DNA of 64,000 nucleotides from Bacillus spizizenii TU-B-10 (GTDB lineage: Bacteria; Bacillota; Bacilli; Bacillales; Bacillaceae), in assembly GCF_000227465.1 (NCBI RefSeq), contig NC_016047.1:2212857-2276856 (forward strand). The letters are read 5' to 3'. The notes below the pieces were generated by a model that was not told where the DNA came from, did not search any database, and worked only from the letters and a program-made list of their open reading frames with translations. Below are positions 1 through 10,473 of this stretch, one piece after another. The translations under genes and the position numbers were made by a program. Every line of letters begins with the position of its first letter. Position 1 is the first letter of the stretch.

Positions 1-1911
1 TATGCTTTTATGGAGCAGTTTTTTCAGCAGCGGATACAGAACATCCGGGAGCTGATCAACATCCGGGACAAATATACTGAATTTTCCGTACATATCCTGA
101 ATGGTCTTCATTTGCGATTCTTCTATTTCTGAGTTGGAGAGAAAAACATTTATCACTTCTATTCCTCTCTTTCGGGCTTCAATAACCGCTTCACTTGTAT
201 CAACAATCCCGTTTTGTTCATAGCCAAACGCGGCCGGCTCTCCATCTGAAAAAACGATCAAGAACTTTTGTGCTTCGCTGCGCTGCAGCATTTTTTTCGT
301 CATCTGCCGGATCGCATAGCCGTCACGGTTATCTTCCTCAGGCTCAAGCTGCATAATTGCCGGTCCAGCCTCTTGTCTTAATGATGATTGGAAGGGAATA
401 ACCGTATTGAAATAGTTTGGCTGGCTTGTTTCGGTCGCATCGTTTGTGTCCTCCCAAAAGCCGACAATCTGATGCGGAACCGCTACCGATTTCAACGCTT
501 CGTGAAACAGCACGATTCCCCGCTTTGTTTCATCCATTTTGTCGAACATGCTGGCAGAACAATCGACCAGCAATGTAAAAACCGCGTCAATTTCTGATGA
601 TGGTTCTTGTTTTTTGTAGAAAAGACGCGGATTTCGCTCAGTGAAGTAACGAAGAAGCTTATTGTTCAGCCGTCCGGCATGAAGGTCTGTTCTAGGCAAT
701 GTTTTTTTATGCTCCAGCGTTTTTTGAATCATTTGTTTTAAACGCTTTTGATACGATTCAATCGTTTTTGCCTGCTGTTTATAAGAAAGCACTTCTTCAC
801 TCGTTGCCGGCTGCGGTTCTTTATAAATCGGAAATGCGTATTTATTTTCTTTGCCGTCAGCCATACCCGCACCGTTCGGCTGGTCTTTTTGGGACTCCAT
901 CGCTTCCAGCTTGGAATAGTCTTTCCGTTTTGTTTGTCTGGCTGATCCTTGGACAGAGCCAAGGGCTTGATCTCCATCGTCGCCTTCCCTTGAAGCGTCT
1001 TTTCCTAAATCTGATTTTGCTCCGTGTTCAATATCAAATTGAAGGAAGCTTTTAGACGGTGCTTCTGTTTCCCTGTGCCATGTCGGCATTTCTTCTTCAT
1101 GGATATCCTCATCACCGTCTGATTTTTTTGGAAGCGTGATGTCATCACTCAGCTTCGGCGCTTTTTTCTCTTCTTCAAATAACGGTTGTTCTGCAGCTTT
1201 TGCGTAGTCAAGCTCAGGCAAAAAGAAGTAGGTGTTCAACATGTCTTTATCAAGCACCTCTTCAAGTCCGTCCATAAGGTCTTCAACAATTTTAAGAACC
1301 TGCCGTGTCGAATCTGCTTCATACACGCGCAGGAGCTGCTGCTCAATAAACGGGCGCATCAGATCGATATCTTCACGCATAGACGGAAGGGTCTCGAGCG
1401 GCGATTCCGTTGTTAGCTTGACATAGATCGCGCAAAAGAGGGCATCCGTAAAAATGCTTCGCTCTAAATTTAAAGTCAGCTGGGTGGAGAAATGTTTTCT
1501 GTACATGTCTTTTCGCTTCGCAAATACATGTTTCGTACCGGGGCGCTCGTGTTTGATACATTCCTCAATCCTGATGTCCTCAAGCAGCATAAACAGCTGC
1601 TTGGCAAAGCTTTTGAACGTAAGATGCTGATGGATATCATTCAAAAAGTTTGCAAACTCGTGCAGCGAGCTATATCTCGTTCCGACCGAACGCAGGTAGA
1701 CGTCGCTTTTCAGACCCGCTTCCATGTCCTCCGCTGCCCTGTCTTTCCAAAAGTGGCTCATATAGATTTTCTTTTCAAATGGATTGTAATAGGACTGAAC
1801 GCCATATTCCACTTCTACCGCTTCACTCTTGGTGAGTGTTTTGGCCAAATCAGTGAGCATCATAAATAAAAACGAATCTATTGTGCTGTCGTTAAATTTG
1901 ATAAATTTCAT
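1..1911 (-). CDS. yojO: YojO, VWA-domain protein (runs off left edge)
   Basis: The reading frame is open from an ATG at 1911 to base 1, giving 637 codons with the stop just outside the window; the known protein is about this long. The C-terminal third carries a von Willebrand A fold with the metal-site motif DCSAS and a later FSDGEP strand. The middle is highly charged and looks disordered. It starts 10 nt after the yojN stop, behind a GGGAG site. Such VWA proteins pair with MoxR-type AAA ATPases and are thought to act together in chaperone-like or metal-insertion roles. Its substrate is unknown. Confidence 0.9.
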   Translation of the reverse strand, partial: MKFIKFNDSTIDSFLFMMLTDLAKTLTKSEAVEVEYGVQSYYNPFEKKIYMSHFWKDRAAEDMEAGLKSDVYLRSVGTRYSSLHEFANFLNDIHQHLTFKSFAKQLFMLLEDIRIEECIKHERPGTKHVFAKRKDMYRKHFSTQLTLNLERSIFTDALFCAIYVKLTTESPLETLPSMREDIDLMRPFIEQQLLRVYEADSTRQVLKIVEDLMDGLEEVLDKDMLNTYFFLPELDYAKAAEQPLFEEEKKAPKLSDDITLPKKSDGDEDIHEEEMPTWHRETEAPSKSFLQFDIEHGAKSDLGKDASREGDDGDQALGSVQGSARQTKRKDYSKLEAMESQKDQPNGAGMADGKENKYAFPIYKEPQPATSEEVLSYKQQAKTIESYQKRLKQMIQKTLEHKKTLPRTDLHAGRLNNKLLRYFTERNPRLFYKKQEPSSEIDAVFTLLVDCSASMFDKMDETKRGIVLFHEALKSVAVPHQIVGFWEDTNDATETSQPNYFNTVIPFQSSLRQEAGPAIMQLEPEEDNRDGYAIRQMTKKMLQRSEAQKFLIVFSDGEPAAFGYEQNGIVDTSEAVIEARKRGIEVINVFLSNSEIEESQMKTIQDMYGKFSIFVPDVDQLPDVLYPLLKKLLHKSI

Positions 1912-1921
1912 CGCAGCTCCC

Positions 1922-2812
1922 TCATTCAAACAGAGTTTCTGCGATATTTCGAACGGCCGCCTTTTCCCGGTCATCATCAAGCTTCTCTACAATTCCCCGC
2001 TCAATGGCACGACGCGGCGGAATATAAGCGGCTAAATCACATGTATCAATTAACGCTCTAATGGATGCCGCTTCTTCAGACACCTGTCCGTTATTGGCCT
2101 GAACGATCAGGTCAGAGGAAAGCGTGATAAACCGGTCAATCAATTTCTCATCTTGCAGGGCTGACTGAGACATGAGAACTTGTTTCAGCAGCTCGCCTTT
2201 AATATAAGGCACATCAATGATGACAAAACGGTTTTTCAATGCTTCATTCAGCGGAACAGTACCGACATAGCCTTCATTGATGGCTGCAATGACTCCGAAG
2301 CCTTCTTTAGCCCGAATGACCTCGCCTGTAAACGGATTTGTCATCATTTTTCTGTAATCTAATACGCCGTTTAAAATGGGCAGTGTTTCCGGCTTTGCCA
2401 TATTGATTTCATCTATATAAAGAAAATGGCCTTCTTTCATGGCTTTTGTGACAGGCCCTGAAACAAACTCGATCGTCGCCTGGCCAGATTGATTTTCAAT
2501 CGTTTTGTAGCCGACCAAGGCTTCTGCGTCCAAGTCAACTGAACAGTTGACACTGTGCATCGGTTTATGAAAATAGCTGGACAATGTTTCTGCCAGCTTT
2601 GTTTTTCCTGAGCCTGTAGGCCCTTTCAGCAGGACATTTTTTCCCATGGCTAATGCGATAATGGCGTCGAATAAAATCGCTTCATCGTCCGCCTCATAGC
2701 CTGATGTCCCGATGAGCGACTGAAACTCTGGGGAAATCGGCTGATCTTTATATGATAATAGCTTTTGTTGTATATCTTCCGGCAATGTTAAGTGCTGTAA
2801 TTGAGTTGTCAT
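1922..2812 (-). CDS. yojN: YojN, MoxR-family AAA+ ATPase
   Basis: This 296-residue protein has a clear Walker A (GPTGSGKT), a Walker B (YIDEIN) and a following sensor region, as in MoxR/NorQ-type AAA+ ATPases. The family remodels or activates partner proteins, usually a VWA-domain protein encoded next door, and yojO follows immediately in the same transcription unit. The start used is the ATG at 2812, with an AGGAAAGG site about 10 nt upstream. The client complex is not identifiable from sequence. Confidence 0.88.
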   Translation of the reverse strand: MTTQLQHLTLPEDIQQKLLSYKDQPISPEFQSLIGTSGYEADDEAILFDAIIALAMGKNVLLKGPTGSGKTKLAETLSSYFHKPMHSVNCSVDLDAEALVGYKTIENQSGQATIEFVSGPVTKAMKEGHFLYIDEINMAKPETLPILNGVLDYRKMMTNPFTGEVIRAKEGFGVIAAINEGYVGTVPLNEALKNRFVIIDVPYIKGELLKQVLMSQSALQDEKLIDRFITLSSDLIVQANNGQVSEEAASIRALIDTCDLAAYIPPRRAIERGIVEKLDDDREKAAVRNIAETLFE

Positions 2813-2848
2813 AGACAGGTTCCCTTTCCTATTCGTATTCCATTAACG

Positions 2849-2878
2849 AGTATACTAAAAAAGCCCCTGTATGCTCAA
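2849..2878 (-). promoter_or_regulatory. Candidate sigma-A promoter for yojN-yojO
   Basis: On the minus strand TTGAGC (2878-2873) is followed after 18 bp by TATACT (2854-2849). The -35 box lies inside the loop of the sodC terminator, so the two signals overlap. The match is fair. Confidence 0.35.
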
Positions 2879-2892
2879 TACAAAAGGGCTTG
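2857..2892 (-). terminator. Terminator downstream of sodC
   Basis: Minus-strand hairpin AGCCC...GGGCT with inner GTAT/ATAC pairing, followed by a run of six T. It lies just after the sodC stop. Confidence 0.75.
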
Positions 2893-2899
2893 GATGATA

Positions 2900-3490
2900 T
2901 TACTGCTTCTCGTTATTGCCGGAAAGGGCTCCGCAGACGATACGCGCACCTGAATTGCCGCTTGGATTTGTCAAATAATCGTCGGCATGCTCATGAATAA
3001 TAAACGCACTTCCGTCCTGGTCGAGAATATTTAGTTTACTTCCTTTTTTCAGTGAGGTGTCCGGCGCATTCATAATGACATCTACTTTTCCATCAGCACC
3101 GACTTCAAGGTTCGGCAGATCTCCGGCATGATGTCCCATCGGATTATTGAAGCCGTGTTCTTTGTTCAGCGGATTAAAGTGGCCTCCCGCTGATTCAAAA
3201 TCCGGCCTGACACATGAACCTTTCTCATGGATATGAAAACCGAGAGAAGCGCCGGGGCGCAGGCTGTTTGCGGAAATATGAATGTCGAGTCCTTCGTCTT
3301 CTGATTCTTTGATTTCTATAAAACCGACTGCTTTGCCTTCACGATTAACCAGCTGGACATGATGACCAAACGCTGACGTTTCAATCACTTCTTTTTCCGG
3401 TACCCGCTTAGGAGGGTCATGAGGTTTTTTTTGTCCGCATCCCGCAACTCCCAGTGCCGTCACCATCATCAACAGCAAGAGACGGTACAT
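2900..3490 (-). CDS. sodC: SodC (YojM), Cu/Zn superoxide dismutase-like lipoprotein
   Basis: This 196-residue protein has a lipoprotein signal with the lipobox VAGC (Cys18), so it should sit on the outer face of the membrane. The SOD fold shows GFHIHE (His86, His88), GGHFNP (His104), EHG, GHHAGD and IIHEHADD, giving a full canonical set of copper and zinc ligands. In strain 168, as I recall from published structural work, residues 88 and 104 are Tyr and Pro and that protein lacks two Cu ligands. Here they are His (codons CAT and CAC). The disulfide cysteines are Cys93 and the one in RIVCGA. It may be catalytically active, unlike the 168 form. Confidence 0.93.
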   Translation of the reverse strand: MYRLLLLMMVTALGVAGCGQKKPHDPPKRVPEKEVIETSAFGHHVQLVNREGKAVGFIEIKESEDEGLDIHISANSLRPGASLGFHIHEKGSCVRPDFESAGGHFNPLNKEHGFNNPMGHHAGDLPNLEVGADGKVDVIMNAPDTSLKKGSKLNILDQDGSAFIIHEHADDYLTNPSGNSGARIVCGALSGNNEKQ

Positions 3491-3545
3491 ACTGTCTCCC
3501 CCTTGTTTTTTCTAACAGTGTGGTCAATCATTTTCTGATATAAAC

Positions 3546-3572
3546 AAAAAAGCCTATAAAAAGGCTTTTTGT
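3546..3572 (-). terminator. Terminator downstream of cwlS
   Basis: Hairpin AAAAGCCT...AGGCTTTTT, with T-runs readable on both strands. It sits between the cwlS stop and the sodC start. Confidence 0.7.
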
Positions 3573-3583
3573 CATACTCATTT

Positions 3584-4819
<1,236 letters not shown>

Positions 4820-5163
4820 TCATTCAACCTCCTAAACTGTTTATAGCACAAAAACAGTTAGTATTTTGTTTCCAAAAATGGCACACATCAGTTTTATCGT
4901 CACTTTTTCAGCAAGTTACATCCTTTTCAAACATTTGGCTGCGATTTCAGCATCTTTCGACCTTTAAATCTTCAAATAAACACCTAACATTTTACATAAG
5001 CTGCATATGTTTTTCGAAAGTCTAAGGAACTAATTAAGCGGGGGTAAAAATGATGGTTTTCTATTGATGAATGGAGCAGATTTTCCTCCTTTCTTGTCTG
5101 TTTTTCTAATCAATTCTCTATCGATGTGTCAAATCCCTTCCTCTGCTTTCTTACGAAAATGCC
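4820..5163. other. Intergenic region upstream of cwlS
   Basis: This AT-rich gap has no convincing ORF. It holds the cwlS ribosome site (AGGAGGTTG just before the ATG) and presumably its promoter, with a TATAAA hexamer near 4840 on the minus strand. I could not assign a clear sigma-H or sigma-D promoter. Confidence 0.4.
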
Positions 5164-5199
5164 AAAATGCCTGTTCTTTTGATAAGAACAGGCATTTAT
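5164..5199 (-). terminator. Terminator downstream of yojK
   Basis: Long perfect stem of about 15 bp (AAATGCCTGTTCTT paired with AAGAACAGGCATTT, five-base loop), directly after the yojK stop. Confidence 0.8.
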
Positions 5200-5200
5200 A

Positions 5201-6418
5201 TTATGCGTTGGCTGATTGAGTTTTGAGTTTCACAACTTCTAGAATGCTGTCGGCCGCTTTTTTAGAGCCGCCTGCCGCTTTCAATGATTGTCCAATGTCT
5301 TTCGCCTTTTTAGCATACACAGGATTGTTCATCACTTCTTGAATCGTTTCTTTCAGAAGGCTTTCAGATAATTGTTCTTTTTTCAGCACTTTTCCTGCGC
5401 CTATTTTTTCCACTTGATTTCCTACAGCAAATTGGTCAGCTCCCATCGGAATGACTACCAGCGGGGTTTCAAAATACAAACCTTCACTTGTGCTGTTCAT
5501 TCCCCCGTGTGTTACAAATAAACTGGCTCTTTTCAGGATCTCAAGCTGAGGGACATACGGGCGTACAATGAAATTCTCCGGAATGTCGTTTAACTCATTT
5601 GCTTTAATATGTTTGCCTATGGAAAGCACAACTTTACCATCAAAGTCTTTACATACCTCGAGACATTGATTAAAAAACTGTTTTTGATTGTTAAAAATGG
5701 TCCCCATTGAAATAAACAGCACGTTTTCATTGTCAATCTGATCAAATGGGAAATCATTGTTCCCGGCTCTTTCTGTAATGGAAGGGCCGACAAATACATA
5801 TCGATCGCCGAATTGCTCAGCCATTGGCTGAAATTCCCTTGATGTGAAGACAATTGTCAAGTCCCCATCTGAAGAAAAAACGTCAAAAGGCTTCTTGATC
5901 TCTGTTTGAAAATCAGCATTTAATGTTTCTACAAGCTGCTGGTATGATTCATAATGAGGCGATTCTTCAATTGACCCTTTCATGTAAGAACCCATCATTT
6001 CCTTTAGAAATTCCTCATTCATTGCAAAGGTAGTACACAATGAAAATCTCGGCAGCTTCAGCAAGTTGGCAATGATTTTACCGGCCAGTAAATGGTGATC
6101 ATATATGACATAATCATACGATTCATGTTTGACTTCATCATATATATGAGTCGCAATATCCTTACAGCCTTTCAAAAAGGCGCAGATCATTTCTGTGAAA
6201 TCTCTTTCTTCATCTCCTGTTGCGTTTTTTCCGAAGTAGTCTTCTCGAAAATCATGATACTCACGAAACCCAATATCAAGAGCTGCAATTTTTTCTTTGT
6301 ATTCCTTCACTGCGTAGTAAGTAATATGTTCTCCCCGTGATTTCAGCTCCTTCATTACACCGATAGACGGATTAATATGCCCTTCACCGGGAAAACCGAT
6401 CATTAATACATTAGCCAT
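5201..6418 (-). CDS. yojK: YojK, GT1-family (macrolide-type) glycosyltransferase
   Basis: This 405-residue GT-B enzyme resembles macrolide glycosyltransferases and the Bacillus enzymes that glucosylate flavonoids and other small phenolics with UDP-sugars. The N-terminal half has the GEGHIN acceptor-side motif. The C-terminal half has the nucleotide-sugar signature THGGMNS, followed by a P-MGADQ segment that contacts the sugar. No signal or membrane segment is seen, so it should be cytosolic. It appears to be monocistronic. The natural acceptor is unknown; detoxification of xenobiotics is an inference from the family. Confidence 0.88.
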   Translation of the reverse strand: MANVLMIGFPGEGHINPSIGVMKELKSRGEHITYYAVKEYKEKIAALDIGFREYHDFREDYFGKNATGDEERDFTEMICAFLKGCKDIATHIYDEVKHESYDYVIYDHHLLAGKIIANLLKLPRFSLCTTFAMNEEFLKEMMGSYMKGSIEESPHYESYQQLVETLNADFQTEIKKPFDVFSSDGDLTIVFTSREFQPMAEQFGDRYVFVGPSITERAGNNDFPFDQIDNENVLFISMGTIFNNQKQFFNQCLEVCKDFDGKVVLSIGKHIKANELNDIPENFIVRPYVPQLEILKRASLFVTHGGMNSTSEGLYFETPLVVIPMGADQFAVGNQVEKIGAGKVLKKEQLSESLLKETIQEVMNNPVYAKKAKDIGQSLKAAGGSKKAADSILEVVKLKTQSANA

Positions 6419-6554
6419 GCGGCAGCACCCTTCCTTTAAAATTTATGTAATATTTTATACGGTACTACAAATACAAAATCAGGTAAAGTATTTAACTTAA
6501 TTAATATTAACGTAATGTAACTTTTCTACCGGTTTATATTTCCTGCTTTCAAGA

Positions 6555-6592
6555 CAAAAAGCATTCAGCTTAAAGTGAATGCTTTAAAAAAG
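6555..6592 (-). terminator. Terminator downstream of cdaS
   Basis: Stem AAAGCATTCA...TGAATGCTTT, with a T-run on each strand, in the gap between the cdaS stop and the yojK start. Confidence 0.7.
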
Positions 6593-6652
6593 ACCCGAAT
6601 TCAGTCATTTTGTCTCATGATAGGATTCCTAATCAGGCCCTTTTATTTATTT

Positions 6653-7276
6653 TTACGTTCTTGGCGAAATTAACGGATATAATACACCATCTTTGGCAAA
6701 CGACATCTTCCCTGTCTCCTCTGAAACAACGAGCACAAGCGCATCCGTATACCCCGACATACCAAGAGCCGCGCGATGCCTTGTTCCCAAATGGACATCC
6801 ACTTCCTTTGTTGTCAGCGGGAGGACATTGGCTGCTGAGACAAGTTTATTTTCCCTCACCAATAAAGCGCCGTCATGTAGAGGATTTCCGGGGAAAAAGA
6901 TGCTTTCAATTAATGATGCGCTGATCTCCGCATGCAGGGAGGTTCCTTTTTGAATAAAATGCTCAACAGGGTCCGCTCTTTCAATCACAATTAAAGCACC
7001 ATGCTTATGCTCCGATAGGGCTTTAATCGCCTTGGCCAGTTCGATAAATGCCGGTGTAAATTGCTCAATGTATGTTTGCAAATAAAAGGATGATGCGATG
7101 CCCTGCATGTCCTGAAAAATGTGGCCCAATTCATCTAATTCACAAAGAAGGCACTGGTCTTTTTCGTGTAGCGTTTTCAAGATTAGCGACGCATCACCTA
7201 ATATTTGCTCTAAATACACTTGTATTTTTCCCTTAAATGCATTTTCTGATATCTGTTCATAACGCATAGACCTCAT
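6653..7276 (-). CDS. cdaS: CdaS, sporulation-specific diadenylate cyclase
   Basis: CdaS makes cyclic di-AMP from two ATP. The DAC domain carries the active-site motifs HDGA and GTRHRAA. An N-terminal segment of about 60 residues forms the two helices known to inhibit the enzyme in this family. No membrane segment is present, unlike CdaA. I give the 207-residue start at 7276, but an AAGGAG site lies 9 nt before the next ATG (7267), so the true start may be three codons later. The gene diverges from norM. CdaS is known to be made in the forespore and to affect germination. Confidence 0.92.
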   Translation of the reverse strand: MRSMRYEQISENAFKGKIQVYLEQILGDASLILKTLHEKDQCLLCELDELGHIFQDMQGIASSFYLQTYIEQFTPAFIELAKAIKALSEHKHGALIVIERADPVEHFIQKGTSLHAEISASLIESIFFPGNPLHDGALLVRENKLVSAANVLPLTTKEVDVHLGTRHRAALGMSGYTDALVLVVSEETGKMSFAKDGVLYPLISPRT

Positions 7277-7355
7277 CTCCTTTTCAAATTTCCAACTTTT
7301 CACGCATGCTAATCTTATTGATGCACATTCTATTGGTAAAGGAGGGATGTAAAGA

Positions 7356-7466
7356 ATGGAAATCGAAAGAATCATTCAGTATGTTTGCACCTTTTTAGGC
7401 GTGATTTCGCTTTCTTTTATTTATGCCCAAATGTTTAGAAAAACGAAACCGACAAAAAAAGAATAG
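7356..7466 (+). CDS. Small membrane protein, 36 residues, unnamed
   Basis: The ORF runs from ATG to TAG with an AAAGGAGG site ending 10 nt before the start. The product begins MEIERII, has one hydrophobic segment (about residues 8-25) and a basic tail ending KPTKKE, so it should be a single-span membrane peptide with its C-terminus inside. It lies between divergent cdaS and norM and points toward norM. I do not recognise it. The strong ribosome site and the typical topology support a real gene; expression is unknown. Confidence 0.55.
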   Translation: MEIERIIQYVCTFLGVISLSFIYAQMFRKTKPTKKE

Positions 7467-7478
7467 GTCCGGCGTTCA

Positions 7479-7506
7479 TTGCTTTTTATACATAAAATGT
7501 TATAAT
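7479..7506 (+). promoter_or_regulatory. Sigma-A-type promoter for norM
   Basis: TTGCTT (7479-7484), a 16-bp spacer and a perfect TATAAT (7501-7506), 36 bp before the norM start. Confidence 0.6.
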
Positions 7507-7541
7507 TTCTCTCGTTATGAAAAAGAAACGGAGATCAATGT

Positions 7542-8900
7542 ATGAAAGAAACTCGAAACGCCCGTCAAAAGATCAAACAGCTTTTGCACATTTTAATTCC
7601 GATATTAATTACCCAGGCGGGGCTTTCTCTTATGACCTTTTTAGATACGGTGATGTCAGGGAAAGTCAGCCCCGCTGATTTAGCTGGTGTCGCTATTGGC
7701 TCAAGCCTTTGGACACCTGTTTATACAGGACTTGCAGGTATATTAATGGCAGTCACCCCGATTGTCGCCCAGTTTTTAGGCGCTGAAAAAAAACAGCAAA
7801 TTCCCTTTACTGTTTTACAAGCTGTATACGTGGCCGCGCTTCTTAGCATCGCCGTTTTAGCGATTGGATATGCTGTAGTTGACCTTATTCTTGGCCGATT
7901 AAATCTTGAAACTCATGTCCATCAGATTGCCAAACACTTTTTAGGCTTTTTATCGCTCGGAATTTTCCCTTTATTTGTTTACACTGTTTTGAGATCATTC
8001 ATTGATTCATTAGGGAAAACGAGAGTCACAATGATGATTACACTCAGTTCTCTTCCGATCAATTTTGTATTGAATTACGTATTCATTTTCGGGAAATTCG
8101 GAATGCCGGCACTTGGCGGCGTCGGCGCCGGGCTAGCGTCCGCGCTTACATATTGGTGTATCTGCATCATCAGTTTTTTCATTATTCATAAATCCGCACC
8201 GTTTTCCGAATACGGGATTTTCCTTACAATGTATAAATTCTCTTGGAAAGCATGCAAAAATATGCTCAAAATCGGGCTGCCTATTGGGTTCGCCGTGTTT
8301 TTTGAAACGAGCATTTTCGCAGCTGTCACGCTTCTGATGAGCCATTTTAATACAGTGACTATCGCGTCCCACCAGGCAGCCATGAACTTTGCTTCACTTT
8401 TATATATGCTGCCGCTCAGCGTGTCCATGGCATTAACAATTGTTGTCGGTTTTGAAGCCGGTGCAGCCCGTTTTAAGGATGCGCGCTCATATAGCTTGAT
8501 CGGCATCATGATGGCGATCGGTTTTTCTTTGTTGACAGCAGCCTGTATCCTTTTATTCAGAGAGCAAATTGCCGGCATGTACACTTCTGACCCCGATGTG
8601 CTCCTGCTGACACAGCACTTTTTAATTTATGCCCTGTTTTTTCAGCTTTCTGATGCTGTTGCAGCACCGATCCAGGGAGCGCTCCGAGGGTACAAAGATG
8701 TGAACTATACGCTTGCGGCCGCATTTGTCTCTTATTGGGTCATTGGCCTTCCGGTCGGTTATGCGGTCGGTACGTTTACAAGCCTCGGCGCGTTTGGCTA
8801 TTGGATCGGATTAATTACAGGACTCGCCGCAGGAGCAGTTGGACTGTTTTTCAGGCTGGCTAAACTGCAAAAACGTTATTCGCAAAAACAATACATTTAA
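7542..8900 (+). CDS. norM: NorM (YojI), MATE multidrug exporter
   Basis: This 452-residue protein has about twelve hydrophobic segments in two related halves, the hallmark of MATE antiporters, which expel cationic drugs such as fluoroquinolones in exchange for Na+ or H+. The N-terminal ILITQAG and the following FLDTVMSG are typical of the first helices. A GGAG site precedes the ATG by 9 nt. The length is normal for the family. rsbRC follows after 15 bp and may be cotranscribed. Confidence 0.9.
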   Translation: MKETRNARQKIKQLLHILIPILITQAGLSLMTFLDTVMSGKVSPADLAGVAIGSSLWTPVYTGLAGILMAVTPIVAQFLGAEKKQQIPFTVLQAVYVAALLSIAVLAIGYAVVDLILGRLNLETHVHQIAKHFLGFLSLGIFPLFVYTVLRSFIDSLGKTRVTMMITLSSLPINFVLNYVFIFGKFGMPALGGVGAGLASALTYWCICIISFFIIHKSAPFSEYGIFLTMYKFSWKACKNMLKIGLPIGFAVFFETSIFAAVTLLMSHFNTVTIASHQAAMNFASLLYMLPLSVSMALTIVVGFEAGAARFKDARSYSLIGIMMAIGFSLLTAACILLFREQIAGMYTSDPDVLLLTQHFLIYALFFQLSDAVAAPIQGALRGYKDVNYTLAAAFVSYWVIGLPVGYAVGTFTSLGAFGYWIGLITGLAAGAVGLFFRLAKLQKRYSQKQYI

Positions 8901-8915
8901 AAGAGGTGATCAATC

Positions 8916-9764
8916 ATGGCAAAAAATAAGAAATTATACGAATATCTTTCTCAGCATGCGGAGACGATCAGTTCAACATGGTACGAAACAATCGAGGAGA
9001 CTGATCCGAATTCCATTTATGCATCAACAGACACTGCTGTCATTCACAATTTAAAGAGCCAGAATCTCGCCTTCAACTATAAGATAAACCGTATTTTTAT
9101 AGATGATGAGGAGGTATACCTGCCTATACTGAAAGAATGGGCTTTTGAAGTGACACAGGATCAAGAGCATTTAAAGACTCCTATCCACTATATTATCCGG
9201 GAGTTTGTTAGAGTGAGAGATTTATATGTTTCCTATTTGAAAGAATTTGTCCATCACAATCAGGACACTGTGAAAGGCGAAGAAGCCGAAGATTTGTATC
9301 ACTCCCTTATAAAAGCGTTCGATCTTGTGATTCATATTTTTATAGAAGAAATGTACAAAAACACAAGCCTTCAGCTTCAGGCTCAAAAAGATATGATTAC
9401 TGAATTAAGCGCACCGGTTATTGTGCTGTTTCACAGCGTCGGACTGTTGCCTTTAATCGGAGATATTGATACAGTACGCGCCAAACTTATTATGGAAAAC
9501 ACCCTGCATCAATGTGCGGAGAAAAAGGTGACACAGCTGTATATTGATTTGTCAGGAGTAGCTGTTATTGATACAATGGTTGCCCACCAGCTGTTCAGTC
9601 TGATTGAAGCGCTCCGTTTAATCGGCGTTTCATCCACATTGTCGGGAATCCGCCCGGAAATCGCGCAAACCGCGGTTCAGCTAGGCTTGTCTTTCGAAGA
9701 TATTTCCTTGAGATCCACCCTCGCTTCGGCGATTGCATCTGACTTAAAATTAAAAAAGGTATAA
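8916..9764 (+). CDS. rsbRC: RsbRC (YojH), stressosome subunit
   Basis: RsbRC belongs to the RsbR paralogue set that, with RsbS, builds the stressosome and holds the kinase RsbT until stress frees it to activate the sigma-B cascade. The N-terminal part (about 1-150) is the helical globin-like sensor. The C-terminal STAS domain contains VIDTMVA and IAQT. Thr220 and Thr252 align with the two threonines phosphorylated by RsbT in RsbRA. A GAGGTG site sits before the ATG. The protein is 282 residues long. Confidence 0.92.
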   Translation: MAKNKKLYEYLSQHAETISSTWYETIEETDPNSIYASTDTAVIHNLKSQNLAFNYKINRIFIDDEEVYLPILKEWAFEVTQDQEHLKTPIHYIIREFVRVRDLYVSYLKEFVHHNQDTVKGEEAEDLYHSLIKAFDLVIHIFIEEMYKNTSLQLQAQKDMITELSAPVIVLFHSVGLLPLIGDIDTVRAKLIMENTLHQCAEKKVTQLYIDLSGVAVIDTMVAHQLFSLIEALRLIGVSSTLSGIRPEIAQTAVQLGLSFEDISLRSTLASAIASDLKLKKV

Positions 9765-9787
9765 GGCTTAAGGCCTTATACCTTTTT
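9753..9787. terminator. Bidirectional terminator between rsbRC and bshB2
   Basis: Perfect 15-bp stem (AAAAAGGTATAAGGC with GCCTTATACCTTTTT, loop TTAAG). It serves both convergent genes and overlaps the end of rsbRC. Confidence 0.9.
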
Positions 9788-9789
9788 GA

Positions 9790-10455
9790 TTAATCATTCC
9801 ATTGATACGTCCAATATACTTCTTCTTCAAACCATGTTGCCATAACAGGTTCATTGTTTTTCAATTTTTCTTCAAGCTCTCTGAGCATGCCTTCTGTTTG
9901 AGTGCGGTGAGCTCTTAACGCATTCATCTTAATATCAGCTACTTCTTTGATATCAAGTACGACATCAGCTTCGCCAAGAACCTCTTCTCTGTTGCGTGTA
10001 ATAGCCATGCAGAGCGTGCGCGGACGGTCTTCTTTCTTTTTGCGGTACAATGCACGAATAACCGCTTCCCCGCATGCATCATGGTCGGGGTGCACACCGT
10101 GTCCAGGATAAAATGTGACAATTAAACTTGGTTTTACATCATCTATGATCTCTTCCATGATATCAGCTAAATACTCATCGTCTTCAAATTCGAGCGTTTT
10201 GTCACGGAGCCCCAGCATCCGAAGATCATTGATATCCATTTCTTTGCAAGCGTTAATGAGCTCTTGTTTTCTTAGCAGCGGCAATGTTTCCCGATTTGCG
10301 AAAAATGGATCGCCCATATTTCTGCCCATTTCACCTAAAGTGGCACAGGCGTACGTAACGGGTATGTCTTTTTTTCTGTTTAAGGCGATCAGGCCTGCCA
10401 CTCCGTATGATTCGTCATCAGGGTGAGGCAGGATTACAAGTACGTGTTCTTTCAT
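9790..10455 (-). CDS. bshB2: BshB2 (YojG), bacillithiol pathway deacetylase
   Basis: This 221-residue LmbE/PIG-L zinc hydrolase removes the acetyl group from GlcNAc-malate to give GlcN-malate, the second step of bacillithiol synthesis; BshB1 is the paralogue elsewhere in the genome. The N-terminal HPDDES motif supplies the metal-binding His and Asp and the catalytic Asp, and HPDHDAC supplies the third ligand. It forms an operon with yojF and the 92-residue gene upstream. A separate thiol-conjugate amidase activity is possible, since these paralogues overlap. Confidence 0.92.
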   Translation of the reverse strand: MKEHVLVILPHPDDESYGVAGLIALNRKKDIPVTYACATLGEMGRNMGDPFFANRETLPLLRKQELINACKEMDINDLRMLGLRDKTLEFEDDEYLADIMEEIIDDVKPSLIVTFYPGHGVHPDHDACGEAVIRALYRKKKEDRPRTLCMAITRNREEVLGEADVVLDIKEVADIKMNALRAHRTQTEGMLRELEEKLKNNEPVMATWFEEEVYWTYQWND

Positions 10456-10473
10456 TATTTTTCACCCTTTTCT

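Noticed and set aside
699..1055. Plus-strand frame of 118 codons inside yojO
   Set aside because: It is the shadow of the continuous minus-strand yojO frame, with no ribosome site and a low-complexity product.
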